In this document: one piece after another, positions 1-7,906 of the stretch
Layout: each line of letters starts with the position of its first letter
Numbering within the stretch: the stretch's first letter is position 1
Assembly (NCBI GenBank): GCA_964371555.1
Contig: CAYJMQ010000040.1
Coordinates: 1 to 18,778 of the forward strand
Reading direction: 5' to 3'
From: CAYJMQ01 sp964371555
GTDB taxonomy: Bacteria; Bdellovibrionota; JACOXK01; 2-02-FULL-40-11
Length of the DNA stretch: 18,778 nucleotides
The notes under the pieces: model-generated
The model's database searches: none
What the model saw: the letters and a program-made list of their open reading frames with translations, nothing else
Told to the model about the DNA's origin: nothing
Position numbers and translations under genes: made by a program

Positions 1-17
1 AATGACATTCATGGCTT

Positions 18-1220
18 TCATGTGCGCATAGTTTTAAATTCGGCCGTAATCCGTTTTAAGGACTGAGGATTCGACAGCACTTCATAACCTGTCAATGCCA
101 GGGCTTTTGCAGCCCCAGCCATCGCTTTATAGCCACGACCCGATAAAGCCGCCTTTGCAAAGGCTCGTGTGTGAACTGACAAATGATCGCAAATCTTAAT
201 AGAAGGGTGAATTGTGGGAACCCTCTGGCCTACATTCCCCACATCAGACGACCCGATCCCCTTCGTTTCACTCCCCTGCTCATTCTTAATGCGTAAAAAC
301 GCAAGCTGTTTTGCAAAAATTTTTCCAAGGGTCCGATTTGGATAAAAGGATTCGTATGAAAGGGGATTCATTTTAAACTTAGTCTTTGCTCCAATCCTTT
401 TTGCCTCTCTCCTTGCAATACTTTTAATCCGGAAAATCATCCGTTCTACGTAGGACATATGAAGGGCTCTTACATAATATTTCAGCGCCGCATACTCCGG
501 AATGATGTTGGGCTTGGTTCCGGCAGCCGTAAAAATTCCATGAATTCGGGCATCTTTAGCAATCCTCTTTCGGTAATGCAAAATATTCTGATAAGTGACG
601 GCTGCCGCGTCCAAAGCATTGATCCCCCTTTCCGGGGCAGCGGCAGCATGGCTCTCTTTCCCAAAAAACTCAATATCGAGTTCAACGAGGGCCAGCATTT
701 TTTTAATTGGCTCTGTCCTTGAATCGGGGTGTGCCATCATGGCAACGGAAAGATTCCGAAAAGTCCCCCTTTTAGCCAAAATAACCTTTCCCCCGCCCCC
801 TTCCTCTGCCGGGCACCCGACCACTGCTACACTTCCACCGATATTTTTCAAAGTTTTTGCCAAGGCAATGGCTGCCGTGCAGCTTGTGGCGCCGATCAGA
901 TTGTGTCCACAGGCATGACCAATCCCCGGGAGCGCATCATATTCTGCCAGAAAACCGATCGTCCGGTTGCCACCCGCATGGCCGCGGCCAGCAGGGACAT
1001 TCCCCTGACCGGCAGTTGCGAGAAAAGCTGTTTTGATCCCTCCGATCCCTTTTTTAATTTTAAAACCATGCTTTTTTAAATACGCAATCAATCTCTCTTG
1101 GGCCTGATATTCGTGATAAGCAAGTTCAGGGTGTGTCCCAATGAACTTTGCAACGGAGGCCAATTCCTCTGAAAGGCGATCGACCTCATGAACGATTTCC
1201 AATTGAAGTTTTTTTTTCAC
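18..1220 (-). CDS. M20 family metallo-amidohydrolase / peptidase (M20D, PM20D2/AbgB-like)
   Basis: A cytoplasmic di-metal hydrolase of the M20 family. Relatives in the M20D branch cleave amide bonds in small dipeptides, N-acyl amino acids or aminobenzoyl-glutamate; the substrate here is unknown. Counting from the upstream GTG at 1235, the metal-site motif HACGHN is at 107-112, the general-base motif CPAEEGGGGK at 141-150, AHPDSR near 168, the lid-domain SHAAAAPERG at 195-204, GSSDVGNVG near 328 and TIHPS at 341-345. The tail HTRAFAKAA is typical of PM20D2-like proteins. No signal peptide is seen. I place the start at GTG 1220 (about 400 residues) because GAGGG lies 4-5 bases upstream; GTG at 1235 has no ribosome site. 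It is transcribed divergently from the permease genes, which suggests shared use in peptide scavenging. Family call is secure, substrate is not. Confidence 0.9.
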   Translation of the reverse strand: MKKKLQLEIVHEVDRLSEELASVAKFIGTHPELAYHEYQAQERLIAYLKKHGFKIKKGIGGIKTAFLATAGQGNVPAGRGHAGGNRTIGFLAEYDALPGIGHACGHNLIGATSCTAAIALAKTLKNIGGSVAVVGCPAEEGGGGKVILAKRGTFRNLSVAMMAHPDSRTEPIKKMLALVELDIEFFGKESHAAAAPERGINALDAAAVTYQNILHYRKRIAKDARIHGIFTAAGTKPNIIPEYAALKYYVRALHMSYVERMIFRIKSIARREAKRIGAKTKFKMNPLSYESFYPNRTLGKIFAKQLAFLRIKNEQGSETKGIGSSDVGNVGQRVPTIHPSIKICDHLSVHTRAFAKAALSGRGYKAMAGAAKALALTGYEVLSNPQSLKRITAEFKTMRT

Positions 1221-1263
1221 GACGCCCTCATTCACAAAACATTAGCATAAGTAAGATGGGGGA

Positions 1264-1272
1264 TGCTATAAT
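1264..1272 (+). promoter_or_regulatory. Extended -10 promoter element before the permease operon
   Basis: TGCTATAAT matches the extended -10 consensus TGnTATAAT exactly. No good -35 hexamer lies 16-18 bases upstream, as extended -10 promoters can tolerate. Transcription would begin near 1279, downstream of TTG 1276 and just before GTG 1282, giving a leaderless or near-leaderless message. It could also be a chance match in the 40-55 base divergent gap. Confidence 0.4.
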
Positions 1273-1275
1273 TTA

Positions 1276-2199
1276 TTGCCGGTGAAAACCTTCATTTTGC
1301 GGCGTCTTTTTTTTCTGGTACCTCTGCTCTTTGGAATTTCAGTCATTGTATTTTCTTTAATGCATTTTATCCCCGGGGATCCGATAGATATTATTTTAGG
1401 AGAAAGGGCCGCCGCTCATGACAAGGAAAATCTGAGAAAAGTTCTTCATCTGAATGAAACCATCCCGGCGCAATATTTTCTTTTTCTAAAAGATCTTGTG
1501 AGCGGGGAATTAAAATCGATTCATTCAAGAGAGAATATCTGGAAGGAAATCGGGGAACGCCTCCCTGCAACCATAGAACTTGCTTTTTGGGCCATGCTAT
1601 TTGCTCTCAGTTTTTCAATTCCTTTGGGAATTGTCGCCGCCGTCCGGCATAAAACCGCTCTCGACAGCCTTTCCATGCTGATCGCTATTGTTGGACTCTC
1701 AATTCCGCATTTTTGGCTCGGTCCCCTTCTTATTATTTTTTTTGCGTACAAAATACCGATATTCCCGGTTTCTGAACGAAGCGGGTTCTTAAGTATTGTT
1801 CTCCCTGCAATCACATTGGGAACAGCGATGATGGCTCTTCTTTCCAGAATGACACGCGCAACGATGCTTGAGGTGATCCGCGAAGAATATATTAAAACAG
1901 CCCGCGCTAAAGGACTTTCAGAAACGATGGTTATCTTCAAACATGCGTTGAGAAATGCGCTGATCCCGGTCATCACGATCGCGGGAATCCAAACAGGGGC
2001 GCTCCTTTCCGGCGCTATTATTACTGAAACAATCTTTGACTGGCCGGGAATTGGAAGCCTTTTGGTAGAGGCGATTCATATGAGAAATTACCCTCTTGTG
2101 CAGGGATGCGTGCTTCTCGTTGCGACGATTTATGTTCTGGTAAATCTTACAACAGATCTTCTCTATGCATGGATCGACCCCAGGATACGGACCCAATGA
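1276..2199 (+). CDS. DppB/OppB-type ABC transporter permease
   Basis: An inner-membrane permease subunit of a peptide/nickel-class (PepT) ABC importer. The N-terminus FILRRLFFLVPLLFGISVIV is the classic first helix of DppB proteins, followed by the periplasmic segment with HFIPGDP. The cytoplasmic EAA loop that docks the ATPase is clear: EYIKTARAKGLSE followed by KHALRNALIPV, near residues 197-228. The C-terminus has the usual IDPRIR. At 307 residues the length is normal. The start is either TTG 1276 or GTG 1282; a G-rich stretch at 1258-1262 is rather distant from both, so the start is uncertain. Its stop overlaps the next gene by ATGA, so the two permeases are translationally coupled. No binding protein or ATPase gene is in the window, so those partners must be encoded elsewhere. 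Dipeptide, oligopeptide or muropeptide specificity cannot be read from the sequence. Confidence 0.92.
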   Translation: MPVKTFILRRLFFLVPLLFGISVIVFSLMHFIPGDPIDIILGERAAAHDKENLRKVLHLNETIPAQYFLFLKDLVSGELKSIHSRENIWKEIGERLPATIELAFWAMLFALSFSIPLGIVAAVRHKTALDSLSMLIAIVGLSIPHFWLGPLLIIFFAYKIPIFPVSERSGFLSIVLPAITLGTAMMALLSRMTRATMLEVIREEYIKTARAKGLSETMVIFKHALRNALIPVITIAGIQTGALLSGAIITETIFDWPGIGSLLVEAIHMRNYPLVQGCVLLVATIYVLVNLTTDLLYAWIDPRIRTQ

Positions 2200-3017
2200 A
2201 GAAACTTTCTCTTTCCGCAAAATTAGGAATATTTCTCATCACCCTTTTTCTAACTGCGGCGCTCCTTGCCCCGCTCCTTTCATTGCACCCTCCGGATCAA
2301 ACAAATATCACCCAGCGATTTCACCCCCCTTCTGCATCACATTGGTTTGGCCAGGATCATTTGGGAGGGGATATTTACAGCAGAGTGATTCATGGGGCCA
2401 GAATTTCTCTTTTCGTAGCGCTAACCTCCACATTTATTTCACTGATGATTGGTCTCTTTTTTGGAACCATTGCCGGCTATTTTGGGGGATGGCTGGATGA
2501 ATTTTTGATGCGAATTGTAGATATTCTTCTTGCCTTCCCCGGGCTTCTTCTGGTTTTTGCGCTGGCCGCGTTTCTAAATCCGAGTATTTTGAATGTCATC
2601 TTCATTTTTTCATCGGTTGGATGGACTGGCTTTGCCCGTGTCGCGCGAAGCCAGGCGCTGGTCGAAAAAGAAAAAGATTTTGTTCAGGCCGCGCGATCGT
2701 TGGGGGCAGAGTCATCAACTATTCTCATTCACCACATCATCCCCAACATCCTTGCCCCGCTGATTGTCCAGGCAACCTTTACGATGGGGGCCATTATTAT
2801 CGGAGAATCGAGCCTCAGTTTTCTTGGCATCGGCGTCCCGCCCGATACACCAAGCTGGGGAAATATGCTCTACCAGGCAAAACAATCGGGATTCCAGCCC
2901 ACGTTTATTTCCATCTTTCCCGGTGTTGCCATTATGCTCACTGTCCTGGGCTTCAACTTCATCGGCGACGGCTTGCGCGATATATGGGATCCAAAATTGA
3001 GGCGACACTTAGAATAA
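2196..3017 (+). CDS. DppC/OppC-type ABC transporter permease
   Basis: The second membrane subunit of the same peptide-class ABC importer, 273 residues. The N-terminal helix (LGIFLITLFLTAALLAPLLS) is followed by the DppC signature with HWFGQDHLGGDIYSRVIHGA and SLFVALTSTFIS. The EAA loop VQAARSLGAESSTILIHHI sits in the middle of the cytoplasmic side, and the end carries GDGLRDIWDPKLRR, diagnostic for DppC-like permeases. I chose ATG 2196, which overlaps the upstream stop as ATGA and begins at MKKLSLS. The longer frame back to 2106 only overlays the end of the preceding permease. It pairs with the preceding subunit to form the channel. 47 bases separate it from nagZ, so one transcript for all three genes is plausible. 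Confidence 0.93.
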   Translation: MKKLSLSAKLGIFLITLFLTAALLAPLLSLHPPDQTNITQRFHPPSASHWFGQDHLGGDIYSRVIHGARISLFVALTSTFISLMIGLFFGTIAGYFGGWLDEFLMRIVDILLAFPGLLLVFALAAFLNPSILNVIFIFSSVGWTGFARVARSQALVEKEKDFVQAARSLGAESSTILIHHIIPNILAPLIVQATFTMGAIIIGESSLSFLGIGVPPDTPSWGNMLYQAKQSGFQPTFISIFPGVAIMLTVLGFNFIGDGLRDIWDPKLRRHLE

Positions 3018-3064
3018 AATGTCGATTGCTTGACCTCTTTTTTATTCACTGCTACTGATGACTT

Positions 3065-4138
3065 ATGAAACTCGACCAAATTCGGCGGCGTGTGGGACAG
3101 ATGTTTATGGTCGGATTTGAGGGGACCGGCGTTGATGCAAATCTCAAAAAATTGATTGAGGCACATTTCATTGGCGGTGTGGTTCTTTTTGAAAGAAATA
3201 TTGAGAGCCCGAAACAGATCGCAGAACTGACAAATGAAATTCAATCGCTCAGTAAAACACCGCTGTTTGTTGCCGTCGATCAGGAGGGGGGGCGCGTTGC
3301 AAGGCTCAAAAAACCATTTACAGAATTTGGTGAAGCGGCCCGGATAGCAAAAACCAATTCCCCAAAACTTGCCTTTGAGGCTTTTCAGGCGATGGCGAAG
3401 GAACTTCGAGCAGTTGGCATTAATTATAATTTTGCGCCTGTCGCCGATTTAAATACCAATCCAAATAACTCGATCATCGGAAATCGTTCTTTTGGCTCTG
3501 ATCCTGAGGCAGTCTCAAAAATCATTTCAGGAGTGATCAGGGGGCTTCAGCGCGGCGGGGTCATTGCTTGTGCAAAGCATTTCCCCGGTCATGGGGATAC
3601 ATCGACCGATTCACATCTTGAGCTCCCGCGGGTTTCCCATTCGCTCGAACGGCTAAAAAATATTGAGTGGATCCCCTTTGATCGTGCGATTCGCTCTGGG
3701 GTTGAAACGGTAATGACCGCCCATATTTTCAACCGCCATCTTGATTCCGATTTCCCGGCAACACTTTCAAAAAAGACACTGGATCATCTGAGACGAGACT
3801 TAAGATTCGATCGCGTCATTATTACAGATGATTTAGAGATGAAGGCGATCTCAGATCGTTATACGATTGAAGAGGCAGCCATTAAAGCGACGGAAGCAGG
3901 ATGTGACATGCTTCTCATCTGCAAAACATTTGAAAAACAGCTCTCAGCGATTGAAACCATCGTTAAAAAAGTAGCTTCCTCTGAAATCTCAATGAAGTTA
4001 ATCGATTTCACCTCTGAACATATTACGAAACTGAGAAATAAATATCTCGTCCCTTATCAGCCCGCTGACATCGGAAAAATCGATGGAATTGTCGGCTGTG
4101 CCGAACATCAAAAAATCGCCGAGCAGCTTTTGGCTTAA
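3065..4138 (+). CDS. nagZ: Beta-N-acetylhexosaminidase NagZ (GH3)
   Basis: A cytoplasmic glycoside hydrolase family 3 enzyme. NagZ removes terminal GlcNAc from GlcNAc-anhydroMurNAc peptides during peptidoglycan recycling. Landmarks in the 357 residues: GQMFMVGFEG near 11, VDQEGGRVARL at 71-81, the flexible loop KHFPGHGDTSTDSH at 171-184 holding the His-Asp acid/base dyad, and ITDDLEMKAI at 253-262 with the nucleophilic Asp. No signal peptide is present, in line with a cytosolic role. The start is ATG 3065; no Shine-Dalgarno is visible ahead of it. It follows two peptide permeases, which fits import of muropeptides, although the permease substrate is unproven. The C-terminal 30 residues after KYLVPYQP are short and unremarkable. 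The family call is very strong. Which sugar substrates it prefers in this host is inferred from the family. Confidence 0.93.
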   Translation: MKLDQIRRRVGQMFMVGFEGTGVDANLKKLIEAHFIGGVVLFERNIESPKQIAELTNEIQSLSKTPLFVAVDQEGGRVARLKKPFTEFGEAARIAKTNSPKLAFEAFQAMAKELRAVGINYNFAPVADLNTNPNNSIIGNRSFGSDPEAVSKIISGVIRGLQRGGVIACAKHFPGHGDTSTDSHLELPRVSHSLERLKNIEWIPFDRAIRSGVETVMTAHIFNRHLDSDFPATLSKKTLDHLRRDLRFDRVIITDDLEMKAISDRYTIEEAAIKATEAGCDMLLICKTFEKQLSAIETIVKKVASSEISMKLIDFTSEHITKLRNKYLVPYQPADIGKIDGIVGCAEHQKIAEQLLA

Positions 4139-4153
4139 AAAGTCAGGAGCATC

Positions 4154-4191
4154 TCCCAGAAGCATTGCCCAAAGCACTTCCCAAAGCATTT
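4154..4191. repeat. Three imperfect 12-bp tandem repeats in the convergent gap
   Basis: Between the convergent ends of nagZ and the SUMF1 gene, units tcccagaagcat, tgcccaaagcac and ttcccaaagcat follow each other at a 12-base period, with a degenerate fourth start. Together they occupy half of the 75-base gap. No uridine-tailed hairpin is seen here, so no terminator can be assigned to either convergent gene. A short GGAG-cat-CTCC hairpin at 4146-4156 is probably too weak. Confidence 0.5.
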
Positions 4192-4213
4192 CAAAGAAAC
4201 GCTCTCCACTTTT

Positions 4214-4984
4214 TCAAAGATTCCTTTTTTGCCTCAACATCCGAAGCCCGACATCACTGCCGCGGACGTCAGGGGTGAGGCCGACACGACTCGCTGACCG
4301 CAAGAACTTTGGGGCGTTGAACCAACCCCCACCGCGGATAACATGGTACGTGCCTGAGGAAGGGCCAGGAGGATCCATCACCCTTTCTGATGAATACGCT
4401 CCATACCAATCAGATACCCACTCCCATACATTCCCATGCACATCATAAAGACCAAAGGAGTTGGGTTTTTTCCGGGCTACAGGATGGCTTTGTTTTTCCG
4501 AATTATTCGAGTACCATCCATACCCTGAAAGATCCTCTCCCTCACTAAATGAATAAGCTGTCTTTGTCCCGGCTCTTGCCGCGTATTCCCATTCCGCCTC
4601 CGTTGGAAGCCGGTAGTGGTATCCATCGTTTTTCTCATTGAGTTTGGAAATGAATTCCAGAACCCCATTCCAGCTCACGTTCTCAACAGGATGATCAGGA
4701 TTATTCCCAAGTTTGCTTCGATCTTCTTCTCCCCCCTTAAAATAGGAAGGATTATCTCCCATGACCGAATACCACTGCTCTTGAGTAACTTCCGTCTTTT
4801 GAATCTCAAAGTCTTTTGTGATGACAACAGGATGAAGAGGCTTTTCATTGGCGTTTCCATTAGGATCACCCATTTCAAATATCCCCTTTGGAATAGAAAT
4901 AAATTCCATCTCTCCCCCTAAAAGAGCGTTAGGCAAAAAGACTAACGCCATCCCCAATACAACGATTGTTAACCTTATTTTCAT
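4214..4984 (-). CDS. Exported SUMF1-domain protein lacking FGE catalytic cysteines
   Basis: A 256-residue protein of the formylglycine-generating-enzyme (SUMF1/FGE-sulfatase) fold. Residues 1 to about 22 form a signal peptide (KIRLTIVVLGMALVFLP core), so it is probably periplasmic. Fold landmarks: FISIPKGIFEMGD at 28-40, EVTQEQW at 65-71, YRLPTEAEWEYAARAG at 124-139, NSFGLYDVHGNVWEW at 175-189, RGGGW at 217-221 and a final VGLRML. True FGE enzymes carry two copper-binding cysteines just after RGGSF; here the equivalent stretch is FNAPKFLRSASR and the whole protein has no cysteine. It is therefore unlikely to make formylglycine. SUMF1-like domains without cysteines act in other roles, including ligand or partner binding. 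AGGAGG lies 4 bases before ATG 4984. It is the last gene of the minus-strand train, 33 bases after the deacylase. Confidence 0.88.
   Translation of the reverse strand: MKIRLTIVVLGMALVFLPNALLGGEMEFISIPKGIFEMGDPNGNANEKPLHPVVITKDFEIQKTEVTQEQWYSVMGDNPSYFKGGEEDRSKLGNNPDHPVENVSWNGVLEFISKLNEKNDGYHYRLPTEAEWEYAARAGTKTAYSFSEGEDLSGYGWYSNNSEKQSHPVARKKPNSFGLYDVHGNVWEWVSDWYGAYSSERVMDPPGPSSGTYHVIRGGGWFNAPKFLRSASRVGLTPDVRGSDVGLRMLRQKRNL
4926..4948 (-). repeat. Short inverted repeat in the signal-peptide region of the SUMF1 gene
   Basis: GCGTTAG at 4926-4932 and CTAACGC at 4942-4948 form a perfect 7-bp stem around a 9-base loop, about 36-58 bases after the start codon. It could slightly structure the mRNA early in the gene; it may also be chance. 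Confidence 0.35.
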
Positions 4985-5017
4985 TTTTCCTCCTCTTATG
5001 TTAACGGGCCAATTTCT

Positions 5018-6604
5018 TCACCCCATTTTTTTCAGGGGATGACCGGCCCTTTTTCCAGTAAGTTTTCCTTTTTCAACGGCACAAACGCCATTGATCCAGA
5101 CATATTCGATCCCCTCCGCGTAATGAAACGGATCGAGAAAATCAGAACGATCTGAAATCTTATTAAAATCGAATAAAACAAGATCCGCGTAGAAGCCCTC
5201 CGCGATTTTTCCCCTTTTTTCAATTTTAAAACGCTCGGCCGGCTGCCAAGTCATTTTATAAATCGCTTTTTTAAGATCGAGCAGTCTCTCCTCACGAACA
5301 TATTTTCGAATAACCCGTGGGAAGGTTCCAAAAATTCTCGGATGGGGCTTTCCTTTCGCAAGGGGTCCTTTGATCGACCGGCAGCCGCTGTCTGATGCGA
5401 CAAAAATATAATCCTTCGAAAAGAATCTTCTCAAATTCTCTTCAGACATTGTAAAATAAATCGCAGAAATAGCCGCTTCTTCTTCAATCAAAAGGTCGAA
5501 TAAAAATTCAAATGGATCTTTTCCGGCTTTTTGCGCCGCTTGATATACCGTCAGCCCTTCAAATTTTTTATTCCTTTTTGACATGAGCTCCATAATAAGA
5601 ACATTATTGAGATAATCCTCTTCGGGGGGATGACTCATTAAAACCCCCCTTTTTATTTTTTCTCTTGTTTTTTTATCACGAAGACGCTTCACAAGCCCTT
5701 TGATTCCCCCCTCAAATGTCCATTCAGGAAGCACCTGCATCAGGCCTGTTTGAGAAGCAATGTATGGATAGCGATCCGCCGCGACGTCAAGTCCTTCTTT
5801 TTGAGACTGTTCAATAAGATCCAAAACGGCATCTATTTTCCCCCAATTTCTCTGCCCGGAAGTCTTAATATGAGAAATCTGAATGGGAATTTTTGCTTTT
5901 TTCCCAATTTCTATCGCTTCTTTAACCGCTTCAACAAGGCGATCGCTTTCACTCCTCATATGAAACGTAAAGATTCCATCAAACTCTTTGCAAACTTTTG
6001 CAAGCCGAACCATCTCAGATATCTTAGAAAAACAGGCAGGGGGATAGATGAGTCCTGTCGAAACGCCAAATGCCCCTTCAGACATCCCTTCATGAACAGC
6101 CTTAACCATTTGCAATAACTCTTTTTTGGTCGGCGCTCTGTTTGCCTCCCCCATTGCGGAAGATCGAAGGGTATTATGCCCTATAAGCTGACCGTAATTG
6201 ACACCGATCCCTTTATTTTCCAATCGATCAAGATATTCATTGAGGTGTTTCCATCCAAGCTTTAATTTATAATGTTTAAAATATTCAGCTTCCCTCCTCT
6301 TTTTAGCCTCACCCCAGATTGGGGCGGCCGCATAACCGCAATTTCCGCCAATTTCTGTTGTGACTCCCTGAGTAACTTTGCTATCTGCGCCTGGATTAAT
6401 CAGAAGGAAATAGTCAGAATGAGAATGAATATCGATAAATCCGGGGGAAAGGACGAGGCCTGTTCCATCTATCGTTTTTTTCGCATCTTGAGTGGCATTC
6501 CCAACAACAACAATCTTGTCCCCTGAGATGCCCACGCTCCCCTTAAAAGATTCGCCGCCGGTTCCGTCATAAATAACCGCATTTTTGATAACCAGATCGA
6601 GCAT
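5018..6604 (-). CDS. N-acyl-D-amino-acid deacylase (D-aminoacylase), amidohydrolase superfamily
   Basis: A cytoplasmic zinc hydrolase predicted to split N-acyl-D-amino acids into an acid and a free D-amino acid. In 528 residues all known D-aminoacylase site positions are visible: H60 and H62 in DIHSHSD, the metal-bridging Cys89 in GGNCGY, H215 in FHMRSE, H245 in ISHIKTSG, and D405 in VASDSG. The N-terminal DLVIKNAVIYDGTG and the C-terminal FYADLVLFD strands form the usual beta-sandwich. ATG 6604 overlaps the hmgA stop as TGATG, a coupled start; a GTG one codon upstream is the alternative. The overlap with homogentisate dioxygenase suggests both act in one pathway, perhaps on acylated D-aromatic amino acids, but that substrate is inferred. 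Related members also act on N-acyl-D-glutamate or as dihydroorotase-like hydrolases, so exact specificity is open. Confidence 0.9.
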   Translation of the reverse strand: MLDLVIKNAVIYDGTGGESFKGSVGISGDKIVVVGNATQDAKKTIDGTGLVLSPGFIDIHSHSDYFLLINPGADSKVTQGVTTEIGGNCGYAAAPIWGEAKKRREAEYFKHYKLKLGWKHLNEYLDRLENKGIGVNYGQLIGHNTLRSSAMGEANRAPTKKELLQMVKAVHEGMSEGAFGVSTGLIYPPACFSKISEMVRLAKVCKEFDGIFTFHMRSESDRLVEAVKEAIEIGKKAKIPIQISHIKTSGQRNWGKIDAVLDLIEQSQKEGLDVAADRYPYIASQTGLMQVLPEWTFEGGIKGLVKRLRDKKTREKIKRGVLMSHPPEEDYLNNVLIMELMSKRNKKFEGLTVYQAAQKAGKDPFEFLFDLLIEEEAAISAIYFTMSEENLRRFFSKDYIFVASDSGCRSIKGPLAKGKPHPRIFGTFPRVIRKYVREERLLDLKKAIYKMTWQPAERFKIEKRGKIAEGFYADLVLFDFNKISDRSDFLDPFHYAEGIEYVWINGVCAVEKGKLTGKRAGHPLKKMG

Positions 6605-7905
6605 CACGATTTCTTCGGATTAAAATGCGCCTTGAACCCCTGCCAACAGCGGTAATAGTCGTCCTGAAGAAGAGAGGTTTCGAGGGCAAAAGGGGTTGGT
6701 TTGCAGATGTAGCGGCTCTCCAACATAAAAGCGAGAGTCCCTTTTAGATATTTGGGTTTAAGTTTGGCTTTGATCGCCTTGCTGTGCGTTTCTGTATCCG
6801 GGCCGTGCGCGGACATGCAGTTATGAAGACTGCCGCCGCCTGGATAAAATCCTTCAGATTTTGCATCGTAGACCCCATAAATAAGCCCCATAAATTCACT
6901 CATGTAGTTTCTGTGAAAATAGGGGGGGCGAAATGTATGCTCCGCAACCAACCACCGCTCAGGGAAAATCACAAAATCGACATTTGCAGCTCCTATTTGA
7001 GGCGAGGGGGATGTCAAAACTGTGAAAATGGAAGGATCTGAATGATCAAAAGAGACTGTATTGATCGCCTGAAAAAGTTTGAGATTATATTTATACGGCG
7101 CATAATTTCCATGCCATGCGACAACATCCAAAGGGGAGTGCCCGATATCTGCCGCCCAGAGATTTCCTAAAAATTTTGTGATCAGTTGAAATTTTCCCTC
7201 TTTTTCATCATAAGCCGCAACAGGGGTCAGGAAGTCGCGGGGATTGGCCAACCCATTGGCGCCGATCGGCCCAAGATCGGGGAGCCTAAAATGCTCACCA
7301 TAGTTCTCACAGATATAGCCGCGGGCTTTGTCTTTTTTCAATAAAACCTGAAATTTTATCCCTCGCTGAACAACGGCGATTTCCTGTGGGGCAATTTCAA
7401 TGAGACCAAACTCAGTCTTTAAGATAATCTCCCCTTCCTGCGGTAAAATAAGGAAATCGCCATCGGCATTATAAATAAACCGACCTTCCATTGATTGATT
7501 GCAGACATAGAGATGAACCGCATAGCCGATTTGTTGTTCAATATTTCCACTCCCCCCGATCGTTACAATTCCATCTATAAAATCGGTAGGTTTCTTGGGA
7601 TAAGGAAACGGATTCCATCTCAATTGATTTGGCGTTGGACGATCAATCTCCTCAAATGGCGCCCCTCTTAAAAATTTATGATTGAGAGGTTGAAAGGGTT
7701 TGTGAAGAACGGATGGGCGAATCCGGTAAAGCCAGCTTCGCTGGTTTCTGTCACGGGGGTTTAAAAAAGAGGTTCCACTCAGTTGTTCCGCGTAAAGCCC
7801 ATAGGGAACTTTCTGTGGGGAATTTTGATCTTTAGGAAGCGCCCCCGCAAGCGCTTCTGATGAAAAATGATTTCCAAAGCCACTTTGATAGTGAAAATCC
7901 TGCAC
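6604..7905 (-). CDS. hmgA: Homogentisate 1,2-dioxygenase
   Basis: A non-haem iron dioxygenase that opens the ring of homogentisate to maleylacetoacetate, the central step of phenylalanine and tyrosine breakdown. The protein is recognisable end to end: YQSGFGNHFSSEA at the start, LYAEQLSGTSF, RSWLYRIRPSVLHKPF, YNADGDFLILPQ, LPDLGPIGANGLANPRDFL, VAWHGNYAPYKYNL, the iron-site HRNYMSEFMG and GGGSLHNCMSAHGPD. I start it at GTG 7905, one base after the dehydrogenase stop, with GAAGG about 10 bases upstream. That gives 433 residues, normal for the family. The frame stays open another 49 codons upstream, but that part only overlays the dehydrogenase gene. The neighbouring steps (4-hydroxyphenylpyruvate dioxygenase, maleylacetoacetate isomerase, fumarylacetoacetase) are absent from the window. 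It is coupled on both sides to the dehydrogenase and the deacylase. Confidence 0.96.
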   Translation of the reverse strand: MQDFHYQSGFGNHFSSEALAGALPKDQNSPQKVPYGLYAEQLSGTSFLNPRDRNQRSWLYRIRPSVLHKPFQPLNHKFLRGAPFEEIDRPTPNQLRWNPFPYPKKPTDFIDGIVTIGGSGNIEQQIGYAVHLYVCNQSMEGRFIYNADGDFLILPQEGEIILKTEFGLIEIAPQEIAVVQRGIKFQVLLKKDKARGYICENYGEHFRLPDLGPIGANGLANPRDFLTPVAAYDEKEGKFQLITKFLGNLWAADIGHSPLDVVAWHGNYAPYKYNLKLFQAINTVSFDHSDPSIFTVLTSPSPQIGAANVDFVIFPERWLVAEHTFRPPYFHRNYMSEFMGLIYGVYDAKSEGFYPGGGSLHNCMSAHGPDTETHSKAIKAKLKPKYLKGTLAFMLESRYICKPTPFALETSLLQDDYYRCWQGFKAHFNPKKS

Positions 7906-7906
7906 T

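Noticed and set aside
2106..2195. Thirty-codon N-terminal extension of the second permease
   Set aside because: It overlays the end of the first permease and lacks any DppC-like features; ATG 2196 forms a standard ATGA overlap.
3030..3058. A promoter for nagZ from TTGACC at 3030-3035
   Set aside because: No acceptable -10 hexamer lies 16-18 bases downstream; read-through from the permeases is simpler.
4214..4984. Calling the SUMF1 protein a functional formylglycine-generating enzyme
   Set aside because: The protein contains no cysteine and no sulfatase lies nearby, so the catalytic chemistry of FGE is not supported.
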